Source: Shimia gijangensis
GTDB taxonomy: Bacteria > Pseudomonadota > Alphaproteobacteria > Rhodobacterales > Rhodobacteraceae
NCBI RefSeq assembly: GCF_900142085.1
Contig: NZ_FQZQ01000028.1
Span: forward strand, 1 to 37,019
Direction of reading: 5' to 3'
DNA length: 37,019 nt
Shown one piece after another: positions 27,705 through 35,323 of this stretch; positions within the stretch are counted from its first letter, which is position 1; each line of letters opens with the position of its first letter. The notes beneath the pieces are model-generated. The model was not told the origin of the DNA. It worked only from the letters and a program-made list of their open reading frames with translations, and did no database searches. The translations under genes were made by a program, and so were the position numbers.

Positions 27705-27815
27705 ATGCTTATCAAACTATTGAACGTTCTGTTCAGCCCGTCGAAGGGCAAACGAAAGACGTCCTGGGGTGACGACATCGTCGTCTGGATCGTCGTCATT
27801 GCGTTATTGTCATGA
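27705..27815 (+). CDS. 36-residue putative membrane peptide
   Basis: A very small frame with a good TGGAGG ribosome site eight bases before ATG. The basic stretch SPSKGKRKTSWGDD is followed by a hydrophobic C-terminus IVVWIVVIALLS, and the start is also hydrophobic. It overlaps the next small gene by ATGA, which strongly suggests it is translated. It is the first gene of the integrase cassette. No family recognised. Confidence 0.6.
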   Translation: MLIKLLNVLFSPSKGKRKTSWGDDIVVWIVVIALLS

Positions 27816-28000
27816 TTGAATTGAACCCCGGCGACACCGTCGTCATCCGCGCTGGCGAAGACTGGCCTGAACATCTGTTCCGCGTCGACTACATCTTCGA
27901 TGACTGCGTTGGCGGCTACTCTCTCACAGGACCAATGGCTGGCGAATACGGCGAGCCCGACTTGGGCCTAGTCCTACGGGTCCACGCCAGCGCCGACTAA
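27812..28000 (+). CDS. 62-residue hypothetical protein
   Basis: A small acidic protein (MIELNPGDTVVIRAGEDW at the start, then FRVDYIFDDCVGGYSLTGP) that reads like a single small beta-barrel. The start overlaps the upstream peptide stop by 4 bp, and the integrase start is 34 bp downstream behind AAGGAGGAG. It is probably co-transcribed with the integrase. I recognise no family and assign no function. Confidence 0.6.
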   Translation: MIELNPGDTVVIRAGEDWPEHLFRVDYIFDDCVGGYSLTGPMAGEYGEPDLGLVLRVHASAD

Positions 28001-28033
28001 ACCTAATCCCCAAAACCAAAAAGGAGGAGACCT

Positions 28034-29317
28034 ATGTCTGCTCAAATTCGATATGCGTATCGGAAGGGTCACACGTGGCTGTTCCGACGCAACTACCCAA
28101 GTGACGTGGCCCTTGTTCTTGGCTCTGCTGCCTTGAAGCAAAGCCTGAAGACCGGGTCAGCTTCCACCGCAAAACAGCGCGCTGCGGAGGTGAACGCAAG
28201 ATTTGAGGTTCTGGTGGCTCAAGTGCGCGAGGGTGCCGAGGTGGTGCTCTCTGATGTTTCCGCATGGGTTGATACCCCGGAGACCGCCCTTGATCACCTG
28301 CGGGCCACTCTGGAGCCCTCTGAGGTGGTTCCGTACCAACGTCCCGTGATGCCCAAGAAAACGCTGATTGGTGACCTTGGCAGAGTCTACCTATGCCGCA
28401 GGGCCCGTGAGCTACGACCCGGTGGGTTCAAATCAGTGCGCTATTCGGTGGGGCTGTTTCTCTCGAAGTACGAGGAGCAAGCGGTGTGCAGTCTGAGCCG
28501 GGTTGAGGGGCGAGAGTTCCTTGGTCTTATAGCCCAGCTTTCTCCGGTTCTTGGGCGGCCCAAGGCCACGCAGGGCTTAACGCTGGAGCAGTCGGTGCGG
28601 GTCTCTTCCTACGGGTCACCCCGGATCGCGGCGAGGACCCAGAAGCGCATCTGGTCTCAGGTCAATCACTACCTCGACTGGCTAGTCTACGAGGGGCATC
28701 TGGAAGCCAATCCCTTCAGGACGGTTGCCTTTGAGCAGAAAGTCCGACCTAAGCCTTATGCGGTGCCCACGGATGATGAAGTGGTGCGGATGCTGGCGAC
28801 AGACGATGACGTGCTGCGCCCCGTGTTGCTGGCCTGCCTGTTATCAGGGATGCGAGCCGGAGAGGCCGCAGGGCTGCTTCGGGAAGAACTGGTGACCAAG
28901 GGCAATCTAGGGACTTTCGTTCATGTGCGCCCCAATGACCTGAGGTTGCTGAAGACTGATGCGGCTGAGCGGCTGGTTCCGGTGCATCCCGTGCTTGAGG
29001 AGCTGTTCCAAGGTCTGCCTTCTGAGGGGCCACTGTTCCCTGACCTGAGCGTCAATCAGATCACCAAGGGCTTTGCGGCTCTGCGGGCGTCTCTTGGGCT
29101 GGAACGACCCGGTCTGGTGTTCCACTCAACAAGGAAGTGGTTTGTGACCCAATGTGAACGCACCGGTGTGCCTGAGCATTGGACCGCTTCTCTGGTGGGT
29201 CATAAGTCGGCCCGGTCAGAGAACGGGCTGACCTATGGCATCTACAGTGCCGGGATCTCGGACGAGCAGAAGCGCGGGATCATCGATCAAATCCGCCTGC
29301 CGGTGGCCGTGTCATGA
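28034..29317 (+). CDS. Phage-type tyrosine recombinase (integrase)
   Basis: A 427-residue site-specific recombinase. The N-terminal arm/core-binding part includes DUF6538-like GHTWLFRRNYPSDV. The catalytic domain has Arg274 (SGMRAGEAAGL), Lys307, His364 and Arg367 (HSTRKWF), His390 (LVGHKS) and Tyr401 (LTYGIYSAG), so all active-site residues are present. It should integrate or excise a mobile element. No tRNA or repeated attachment site was found next to it. The gene is flanked by tiny overlapping genes on both sides and is oriented opposite to the RT locus. Confidence 0.92.
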   Translation: MSAQIRYAYRKGHTWLFRRNYPSDVALVLGSAALKQSLKTGSASTAKQRAAEVNARFEVLVAQVREGAEVVLSDVSAWVDTPETALDHLRATLEPSEVVPYQRPVMPKKTLIGDLGRVYLCRRARELRPGGFKSVRYSVGLFLSKYEEQAVCSLSRVEGREFLGLIAQLSPVLGRPKATQGLTLEQSVRVSSYGSPRIAARTQKRIWSQVNHYLDWLVYEGHLEANPFRTVAFEQKVRPKPYAVPTDDEVVRMLATDDDVLRPVLLACLLSGMRAGEAAGLLREELVTKGNLGTFVHVRPNDLRLLKTDAAERLVPVHPVLEELFQGLPSEGPLFPDLSVNQITKGFAALRASLGLERPGLVFHSTRKWFVTQCERTGVPEHWTASLVGHKSARSENGLTYGIYSAGISDEQKRGIIDQIRLPVAVS

Positions 29318-29487
29318 CGGTTCCTGACATAGACTGGTTTGAAGAACGGGCCGCTATCGCTGAACACGATGGCGGCTGTTCTCGTTCAGAGGCGGAGAAC
29401 CTAGCGGCGAGAGCTCAAGGGTTCAAGAATGCTGAGGCTTACTGGCAGTGGCTGGCTGACTACGTGGTGACCAAGCAGATCAAGTGA
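29314..29487 (+). CDS. 57-residue protein overlapping the integrase
   Basis: ATG overlaps the integrase stop by 4 bp (ATGA). The peptide contains DWFEERAAIAEHDGG and SRSEAENLAARAQGF, a pattern I have seen in small proteins next to integrases and other phage-type genes in Alphaproteobacteria; the family has no known function. It is too short to be noticed by ordinary ORF length limits. The coupling to the integrase and the hairpin just after its stop support it as a real gene and the end of the operon. Confidence 0.7.
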   Translation: MTVPDIDWFEERAAIAEHDGGCSRSEAENLAARAQGFKNAEAYWQWLADYVVTKQIK

Positions 29488-29492
29488 CCTTT

Positions 29493-29540
29493 CCCTCGGC
29501 TGGCATTGCGCTGGCCGGGGGATCACCGCTTTGCTTTTTT
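29493..29540 (+). terminator. Probable terminator of the integrase cassette
   Basis: CCCTCGGC (29493-29500) pairs with GCCGGGGG (29514-29521), one T-G pair, with a 13-base loop. TTTTTT follows at 29535-29540 after a 13-base gap. It starts five bases after the stop of the 57-residue gene. Confidence 0.45.
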
Positions 29541-29717
29541 CTTCTGGGTGGAAGGGGAGCGGAAATGCAGAACAAAGCAGACCTTCGTTGGAGTAGCGCC
29601 AACTGGTGCTTACGGCCCAAACCGGCCCTTGGCGCTAGAAGCAACGAATGGCAGGTAGCCCATTGGCGGACGAACAAGTGGACCTGCGAATAGCCTGATT
29701 TTTGGTTGGAAATAGAC

Positions 29718-30515
29718 CTAGTGGTTAAAAGCACCCATGTGAGTCTCCAGAATTTCAGCGCAGGCAACGGGGTGCGTCGAGACCAAAAAATGGCCTGCAC
29801 CGTCTACCACTTTCTCACACGCACCTGGGATGTATTTGAGGAGTTGCTCGGTTACGTCCCTGACAGGTTCGGGTGTCTCGCTTCCACGGACCAAAGTGAC
29901 AGGAATGTCGAACGAAGCGAAAGCTTTGAAGGATGGAGTGAAGGATGCGGCAGAATGCCAGTCCCGCAAGTTGGTTGGCGCTGTGTCCCGGCAAAAGGCT
30001 CGAAAATTCTCAGGCATTCCAAGGAATGTCCCGGGGCGGCTGTAAAAGTCTATGATTATTGAGGCGGCTTCCGGGTCTTCGCAGGCCAGTGCAGCTTCAA
30101 AGCGAGTGACCATTGCTTCAACATCTGGTCGCCACGGGAATGGACCCTCGACCGGTTGTGCAAAGACAGGGTTGGCTTCAAAACAAACAATACTAAGAGG
30201 TGAGATTCGCTGGGCCAGAGCAGCGGAAAGCAAAAGATGCGCACCCCAAGAATGCCCAACGACGTGAACCGGTTCGCCTGCTGCATCCACGACCTGACCG
30301 ACAAACTCGACCAAGTGAGCAATATTTGCATCGTTGTCCGGTCGGATTTCCGGCGTTGCTCCATAGCCAGGCAGGCTGGTGGAAAGTGCGCGGATGGGGA
30401 TACTCAGTGAGCCGTGGAGACCTTTCCACGCTGCGGGAGTCGCATAAGAGCCTGGCAGCATCAGTACCGCAGGACCCTCTCCTGATTCTGACAATCTGAA
30501 CTCAGAGGGTTTCAT
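29718..30515 (-). CDS. Alpha/beta hydrolase
   Basis: A 265-residue alpha/beta hydrolase. The oxyanion region is LPGSYATP, the nucleophile elbow VGHSWGAH has Ser89, and GAGHF supplies His242; the acid is probably the acidic residue in LVRGSETPEPV. ATG at 30515 follows GGGAGC; the frame to 30554 is not supported. It is different from the hydrolase at 306-1088. It lies 48 bp after an MFS transporter gene on the same strand, so the pair may import and hydrolyse one compound. Confidence 0.83.
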   Translation of the reverse strand: MKPSEFRLSESGEGPAVLMLPGSYATPAAWKGLHGSLSIPIRALSTSLPGYGATPEIRPDNDANIAHLVEFVGQVVDAAGEPVHVVGHSWGAHLLLSAALAQRISPLSIVCFEANPVFAQPVEGPFPWRPDVEAMVTRFEAALACEDPEAASIIIDFYSRPGTFLGMPENFRAFCRDTAPTNLRDWHSAASFTPSFKAFASFDIPVTLVRGSETPEPVRDVTEQLLKYIPGACEKVVDGAGHFLVSTHPVACAEILETHMGAFNH

Positions 30516-30563
30516 ATGTGATTGCTCCCATTTTCTCGTTGTTCCGTAGGTCACCGTATTAAG

Positions 30564-31772
30564 TTATGAAAGCTGTTTTACTCCAGGCCGTTTTAGTATC
30601 CAATAAAGGGTGCCAACAACGATGAGGTTCATGGCACCCGTTAAGGCGGCCACCCCATAGGCGACCGAGTAGTTGGTGTTCAAATCGTATAAGTAGCCAC
30701 CGAGGAAGCCACCATTGGCGTGACCAAACCAGCCGAACATAGTGATAACTCCCATCGCAAAAGCACGGCGCGATGGTGGCGTCAAAGCAGCGGTTGTTGT
30801 GAGCACCCCGGTCATGACTCCCGCATATCCAAATCCGTAGATAGCGGCGTAGAAATAAAATCCGGATAAGTCGTTAATCAGGATAAATCCGTAGACTAGC
30901 AAAGTCATCCAGGCGGTTGCGGTCATGTAGGCGGGAATTGCGCCAATCACATCCGCTAACTTGCCGAACGAAACCCGACCAGCGACACCAAACATAAGCA
31001 TTAAAAAAATAACGCTACCTGCTTGATCTGCAGTGAACCCCCTACCTTGGATATGCGGAACTAAATGCATTAACGGCACAGACATACAGGTGCAGCACAG
31101 AAAGATGGCAAGGCACATTGTTGCAACCACCAGGGTTAACGGAGGGTAGCCGTTTTCGTGTGTGGCAGAGCCTTGCGAGCCGCTGAGGGTGTTCGCGGGT
31201 TTAAGCAGTGTGGCCAGTGGGATCAAAATGACAAGCATCAGACTGCCGGTGAACGCTAATGCCCAGGAAACACCGAACTCCTTGATTAAGAACGCCGAAG
31301 CATAAGGCACACCCCCTTGTCCCAGCGCTTGTCCTGCCGACGCAATTCCGATTGCCAGGCCCGCTCCGATTGGAAACCATTTTCCTACGAGCGACATGAT
31401 CGGGGCAAATATCCCCGCCGCTCCGCAGAAACCGGCAAAGAACATAAGGGCATAAAACTGCCAAAGCTGGTCCGCCAAAGCCGAAACAAGATAGGCTGAA
31501 CTCATCACAGCGCCACCAACCATAACGACAGGACGCGTGCCTATTCTGTCGGCAATGGCACCCATCGCAAGGCCACCAAACGCCAATCCAATGATACCGG
31601 CAACATTAATCAAAGAAACATCTGCGCGGTTCCAGCCATGGAGCTTTTCCAGCGGCACCACATAGGCAGACATACCGTTAACGATCGACCCCATCGCAAG
31701 GGCGAGAATTAGGGCCGCAGATGTTACCACAACCCAGCGATAGGCCGTCAGTTCAGACTCAGAATCTTTCAT
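30564..31772 (-). CDS. MFS transporter (monocarboxylate/oxalate-formate-like)
   Basis: A 402-residue membrane protein with about 12 hydrophobic segments. The loop between helices 2 and 3 reads GAIADRIGTRPVVMVGG, the MFS signature, and a matching GKLADVIGAIPAYM occurs after helix 8. Overall layout (N-terminal NGMSAYVVPLEKLHGWNRADVS) is like the OFA/monocarboxylate porter group. Substrate is unknown. It precedes the alpha/beta hydrolase in an apparent two-gene unit. Confidence 0.87.
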   Translation of the reverse strand: MKDSESELTAYRWVVVTSAALILALAMGSIVNGMSAYVVPLEKLHGWNRADVSLINVAGIIGLAFGGLAMGAIADRIGTRPVVMVGGAVMSSAYLVSALADQLWQFYALMFFAGFCGAAGIFAPIMSLVGKWFPIGAGLAIGIASAGQALGQGGVPYASAFLIKEFGVSWALAFTGSLMLVILIPLATLLKPANTLSGSQGSATHENGYPPLTLVVATMCLAIFLCCTCMSVPLMHLVPHIQGRGFTADQAGSVIFLMLMFGVAGRVSFGKLADVIGAIPAYMTATAWMTLLVYGFILINDLSGFYFYAAIYGFGYAGVMTGVLTTTAALTPPSRRAFAMGVITMFGWFGHANGGFLGGYLYDLNTNYSVAYGVAALTGAMNLIVVGTLYWILKRPGVKQLS

Positions 31773-32080
31773 GGCGCGCGATCCTCTTTCATATTTGTAT
31801 CATGAAACAGCTTTAAGTTATAGTTGGCTTGCTCGCGAACCCGGTCAAAGGTCTCAAAACACGGACTATCACCCAGTTACGGCTTTCCTCCTCAAGAGGA
31901 GACATTCGCACCAGCCGCAGCGAAATCCCGCTATCCGCCTTCTTGTTGCCCGACGTGAACGGCTCAAAGCAGCCATCCTCTGCAATGACCACCAAGGTCA
32001 GCATTTGGTAGAAATCCCAGTCTGACCGGTCTCAGCGAAGTTAAAAATAGTCGGTGGGGTCAATTGCCTGAGGCATCAGC
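31773..32080. other. Intergenic region between the MFS gene and the RT locus
   Basis: About 300 bases without a gene. It holds a GACATTCGCA motif (31901-31910, the complement of the GCGAATGTC repeat core), the block ATCCGCCTT-N9-CGACGTGAACGGC (31933-31963) shared with 22411-22440, and a short inverted repeat CTCCTC-AA-GAGGAG (31888-31901). It is a degenerate intergenic repeat marking the left limit of the RT locus. Confidence 0.45.
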
Positions 32081-32827
32081 TTAAACCTCACCGTTTTTGG
32101 CATATGGAAAGAAGTCGACAACTTCATAAAACCCACAAGTTTGCAGAAACCTGTGTTTATCTGCCTCCGCCTCTAAAGCTAATTGCAGGGCCACAAGGCG
32201 GTTCAGGTCTCCTATGTCTTGGGAAGCAATCTCCATGCAATCGTTTCGAACAGCTTTATAGAAAGCCAACGCTTCCCCCACGATGAAATAGATATCATCG
32301 TGTCGAGCTTCCTCTTTTAGGCGCTTCATTAGGTCCAAGCGAAGGGATTGAACCCGCCTCGTTGAAACACCCAGCATGAACCCAATCTGATCTAGGCGTA
32401 AACCTCTCAGCAATAGTCGATGCAAAATCGCAATCCGGTATTCTGTAAGGTATTCTGAGCCACGCCTCTGAACGTTCGTGGATCTTTCAGTTGGGATATT
32501 TGCATTTTCAAGAATGGTATCGAGGTCGGCTGAAGCGGGCTTTATCCCAAATGGCTTGTGGCCACGTCTGGTGTCTCTGGGGTGCTTAGCCGTACTTGGG
32601 AAAGCCAACTCTAGAGCGATAGGACGGCCTTCCCGGATCGCCGCGTTTATCTCGTTGTCCACGACGTCCAGTGCCTTAGGCTCTCTCTCAGGGTACCGGT
32701 TCACTGATCGTTGGGTTTCGCCACGAATGTGTTGCAGCCGGCGACCGTTTGTGAACCCGCCTTTCGCCGCTCGTGTATGAGGGATTTGCCGCGATACTGG
32801 GTTTTGATCTTCGCTGATGTCATCCAT
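32081..32827 (-). CDS. HTH protein of the RT locus
   Basis: A 248-residue protein. The first 110 residues are polar and probably disordered. Residues 125-172 form a helical region with a helix-turn-helix (LRLDQIGFMLGVSTRRVQSL at 143-162), sigma-factor-like in style. The C-terminal helical part contains RLVALQLALEAEADKHRF (210-227), which faintly recalls phage small-terminase-like proteins. The start has AGGAAG eight bases upstream. One 14-bp palindrome lies 66 bp before the start codon, so this is a candidate for the protein that binds the palindromes. Function unknown. Confidence 0.7.
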   Translation of the reverse strand: MDDISEDQNPVSRQIPHTRAAKGGFTNGRRLQHIRGETQRSVNRYPEREPKALDVVDNEINAAIREGRPIALELAFPSTAKHPRDTRRGHKPFGIKPASADLDTILENANIPTERSTNVQRRGSEYLTEYRIAILHRLLLRGLRLDQIGFMLGVSTRRVQSLRLDLMKRLKEEARHDDIYFIVGEALAFYKAVRNDCMEIASQDIGDLNRLVALQLALEAEADKHRFLQTCGFYEVVDFFPYAKNGEV

Positions 32828-32892
32828 TTTGAACTTCCTATGCTTAGCGGCGAGTGTTTCTCGATTTTGAAACTGCGGGGGATCCTCATAGT

Positions 32893-32906
32893 TGAACCCG
32901 GGTGCA
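32893..32906. repeat. 14-bp palindrome, copy 1 (variant)
   Basis: TGAACCCGGGTGCA, one position away from the perfect palindrome TGAACCCGGGTTCA. It lies in the gap between the two-helix membrane gene and the HTH gene, 66 bp upstream of the latter's ATG. Confidence 0.85.
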
Positions 32907-32968
32907 ATCTGGTCGTGAGGTTCATCTACTTTGCGATCCAGTGTGAGTTTTTGGAGTACGCATATGCT

Positions 32969-33247
32969 TCAGCTACTTCGGTCCGCCCACATCGCCGCAA
33001 CCTTGCCGCCAAGTGCCACGACCGGCCACGTCATCAAGAATGTTGCTTTGACCAATAGATGGTCGAGTGTACCAGCCTTCTCGCTCTCCAGAAGGTTGGC
33101 ATGACTTTCGATCTCGTCCCAAAGCTGTTCTTTGGTAGTGACATCTAAGAGATGCCGTTCGTCTATCGGACGCATAACAATAACGCGCCAAAGGTGGTTT
33201 CCGAATGCTAAGTAGAGGGCTGCGACCAGCGCATTTAGAAGGATCAT
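32969..33247 (-). CDS. Small two-helix membrane protein next to the RT
   Basis: A 92-residue protein with a hydrophobic N-terminus (MILLNALVAALYLAFG) and a second hydrophobic segment near the end (FLMTWPVVALGGKVAAMW). A soluble charged loop of about 45 residues lies between (MRPIDERHLLDVTTKEQLW). ATG at 33247 follows GGAG; an alternative ATG at 33295 overlaps the RT stop (TGATG) and would add 16 residues encoded by a palindrome copy. Two-helix membrane proteins act as effectors in some RT-based defence systems, such as certain retrons, but no homology is claimed here. Confidence 0.6.
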   Translation of the reverse strand: MILLNALVAALYLAFGNHLWRVIVMRPIDERHLLDVTTKEQLWDEIESHANLLESEKAGTLDHLLVKATFLMTWPVVALGGKVAAMWADRSS

Positions 33248-33280
33248 GGGATAGTTCTCCGATAATGGATGTTGAAAAAT

Positions 33281-33294
33281 TGAACCCGGGTTCA
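33281..33294. repeat. 14-bp palindrome, copy 2 (perfect)
   Basis: TGAACCCGGGTTCA, located directly after the RT stop codon and before the membrane protein start at 33247. Confidence 0.9.
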
Positions 33295-34737
33295 TCAAAC
33301 ATCCGGGAATGTTGGTTTTTGTGCCGACCTGACCAGGCCATTCTGTGGGAAGCTTTTTTCTGTTGAGCTGACTTTTTGGTGACAAGAAGGTCGCCTCAAA
33401 AGACTACGGATAGCCATATTCTCCTCGGTTCCCGAAGGAGCAAAAAGGTTCCAATGCAAATGTGATGCACGAGGGCAGTTTCGGCGCTCTGCAACGTGGG
33501 CCGATGTTTCGAGGTAGTATGATATTTCGGGGCCGTCCGTACGCGTTGCAGGATAGCCCGCGCGAAAGTCACGCAGTGCCCGCCAAATTTCGACCGGGTA
33601 GTTTCCATTGTACGGGTCAATTGTCGCGACTAGCGAATTTGCTTGGGCTGCCTTGGCGTGAGCTTGAAATAGCTGCCGCAGATCGGTTTCGTCTTGTACC
33701 TCAGCCGCAATGAGCCGTTTCTCCAGTTTGCTACACCCTTTTTCAGAAATCCCTACATCTTCCCTGTCTGGATCAAACCAGTAACCAAGGAACTCTATAG
33801 GTGTGTTGTCGGCATATTCAGGTTCACACAGCGCAAGCGGCCCGCTTGGAAACCGCTCGAAGTGAGCGGCCAAGGTTGATGCCATCGCCCGACTTCCTTC
33901 TGACGTCCGCGCTGCGACGACAATGTTGTCGAAGCAGAGCATAACACTGCTGTCAGTGCTCGTAGGTATCCCATTGAGCAACCACGCCAGAATAATGTTG
34001 GAGGCAGGCGAGCCTTGCAAAAGCCCAGTTGGGCCACTTGCCTTGTGTGCATCATTGATATCCCCGGTAGACCCACAAACATCGTATGGAACAGATTTTG
34101 CATCGGGCTTCCGGGTGAACATCAAATTATCTATGGTAAGTGTTCGGCGTATCACCTCCTTTGGTAAGGGCAATTGGAATAGGGCTGTGGGGTCAATGCT
34201 GGGGAAGCATTCGACGATGTCAGTTTTTGCGAGATAGGTGTGGCCTGAGTTTTGCAGCGCCTTGAGGTCAAGCGCAGCGTGATCCCGGCTTGCACCAGAC
34301 ACCCCATACACATTCGCTGACCGGCAAAATTGTTGATGCAAAGCCTCTGCCAACATGTAGTGGACGGCTTTTAGTTCCGGCGGCAAATCACAGACTATTC
34401 GGTTTCCGCCATTGGGCTTTGCCTTGATGTACCATTCAACTGGAGGAAATTCGGTTGCCCAAGCACTGACGCACTCACGAGTGCGGAACGTGGTTTCTTG
34501 ATTGGCGTCTGCCCCCAATGCCCTGAGTGTTGCTGATAATCGAACTTGAGGGTTGCGAAGAAAATCTCGAACAACTGGCTGACACCGATTACCGGAAGCA
34601 GTTGCGTTTCCGATTGCGTCGGCTTTTTCGCGGAATATGCGGTGTGCACGGTCTTTGATCCTGTTCCATTGCTTCTGATCATCAAAATTTGCACCCGGGT
34701 TCAATAACTGGTCCGGCATAATTGGATCAAATGACAT
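33295..34737 (-). CDS. Divergent reverse transcriptase with CFDN in place of YxDD
   Basis: A 480-residue protein with the RT order of motifs. WYIKAKPNGGNRIVCDLP (102-119) is motif 1/2, YLAKTDIVECFPSID (168-182) is motif A with Asp173, GPTGLLQGSPASNIILAWLL (235-254) is motif B. VMLCFDNIVVAA (265-276) holds the active-site turn, and PIEFLGYWF (313-321) is the thumb-side motif. The expected Y-x-D-D is C-F-D-N, so Asp270 is kept and the second Asp is Asn271. No maturase, endonuclease or nitrilase domain is evident; the first 95 and last 130 residues are unassigned. Ribosome site AGAGGA. It belongs to the UG/Abi/retron-like world of stand-alone RTs; group not determinable. Confidence 0.85.
   Translation of the reverse strand: MSFDPIMPDQLLNPGANFDDQKQWNRIKDRAHRIFREKADAIGNATASGNRCQPVVRDFLRNPQVRLSATLRALGADANQETTFRTRECVSAWATEFPPVEWYIKAKPNGGNRIVCDLPPELKAVHYMLAEALHQQFCRSANVYGVSGASRDHAALDLKALQNSGHTYLAKTDIVECFPSIDPTALFQLPLPKEVIRRTLTIDNLMFTRKPDAKSVPYDVCGSTGDINDAHKASGPTGLLQGSPASNIILAWLLNGIPTSTDSSVMLCFDNIVVAARTSEGSRAMASTLAAHFERFPSGPLALCEPEYADNTPIEFLGYWFDPDREDVGISEKGCSKLEKRLIAAEVQDETDLRQLFQAHAKAAQANSLVATIDPYNGNYPVEIWRALRDFRAGYPATRTDGPEISYYLETSAHVAERRNCPRASHLHWNLFAPSGTEENMAIRSLLRRPSCHQKVSSTEKSFPQNGLVRSAQKPTFPDV
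34690..34703. repeat. 14-bp palindrome, copy 3 (variant)
   Basis: TGCACCCGGGTTCA, inside the RT gene, where it encodes Asn-Pro-Gly-Ala at residues 13-16. Confidence 0.85.
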
Positions 34738-34819
34738 TTTCTTATCCTCTGGGTGGAATTGGCCGCTTCACAATCAAATCAACGACCAGCGCCCAATGCT
34801 GGGCAATCTGTTGGAGGAA

Positions 34820-34833
34820 TGAACCCGGGTGCA
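34820..34833. repeat. 14-bp palindrome, copy 4 (variant)
   Basis: TGAACCCGGGTGCA, 83 bp upstream of the RT start codon; centre 34 bp from copy 5. Confidence 0.85.
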
Positions 34834-34853
34834 CTTGCTCGACCGAGGGTTTT

Positions 34854-34867
34854 TGAACCCGGGTTCA
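34854..34867. repeat. 14-bp palindrome, copy 5 (perfect)
   Basis: TGAACCCGGGTTCA, in the gap between the 105-residue gene and the RT gene. Copies 4 and 5 together flank what may be the RT promoter region. Confidence 0.9.
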
Positions 34868-34906
34868 CTTCGCGCGAAATGCGCCATTGTTCGGGGCAAT
34901 AAGTGA

Positions 34907-35224
34907 TTAGTGGCGCTGAGGCGAAAAGTTGGCGGGGAGGTTTGGAGGAAGACCCGATTTCAGCCCGGTTTTAGCGTGCCACAGGCTTTCTAGAGCTCTA
35001 CAGGTGAGGAAGTGCCCTATAGCAACCCACCTCACCTCAGCACGCACTTTTTTCGATTTTACACGTCGCTGTATGATCCATTGTATTCGATCCCTGCATT
35101 CAATCAGGCGAACGTCTCCGCATCTTGCGATTTCTAATGGATAGTTGTCGCTACTCTCGCGATTTCGCTTTGTAGCGGGTGCAACAATTGCTCCGGTGAA
35201 CCCGGGTTCAAATTCTATTGTCAT
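34907..35224 (-). CDS. 105-residue hypothetical protein
   Basis: A basic protein with YPLEIARCGDVRLIECRDRIQWIIQRR in outline (residues 28-54) followed by a positively charged segment and WVAIGHFLTCRALESL. The middle resembles small phage- or plasmid-borne proteins of Rhodobacterales with no known function. Its fourth to eighth codons carry palindrome copy 6 (Glu-Pro-Gly-Phe). Start supported only by a weak AAGGG. It ends 169 bp before the RT gene. Confidence 0.55.
   Translation of the reverse strand: MTIEFEPGFTGAIVAPATKRNRESSDNYPLEIARCGDVRLIECRDRIQWIIQRRVKSKKVRAEVRWVAIGHFLTCRALESLWHAKTGLKSGLPPNLPANFSPQRH
35197..35210. repeat. 14-bp palindrome, copy 6 (perfect)
   Basis: TGAACCCGGGTTCA, inside the first codons of the 105-residue gene, 14 bp downstream of its ATG. 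Confidence 0.9.
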
Positions 35225-35323
35225 TTAATTAGCCCTTAGGGGTTTGCCCGTGGGCCGGGAAGATGTTACGTTGGAACTGCTAAGAACAACGGCCCCTTCC
35301 CGGACTATCTGGGTTGGGGTTTC

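Noticed and set aside
32081..34737. Diversity-generating retroelement
   Set aside because: No template/variable repeat pair and no Avd-like or C-type-lectin target gene nearby.
34738..34906. Retron msr/msd RNA upstream of the RT gene
   Set aside because: Apart from the two palindromes only short weak stems are visible; no pair of long flanking inverted repeats could be found.
32893..35210. CRISPR-like array formed by the palindromes
   Set aside because: Spacing is irregular (34 to about 1400 bp), several copies are inside genes and there are no cas genes.
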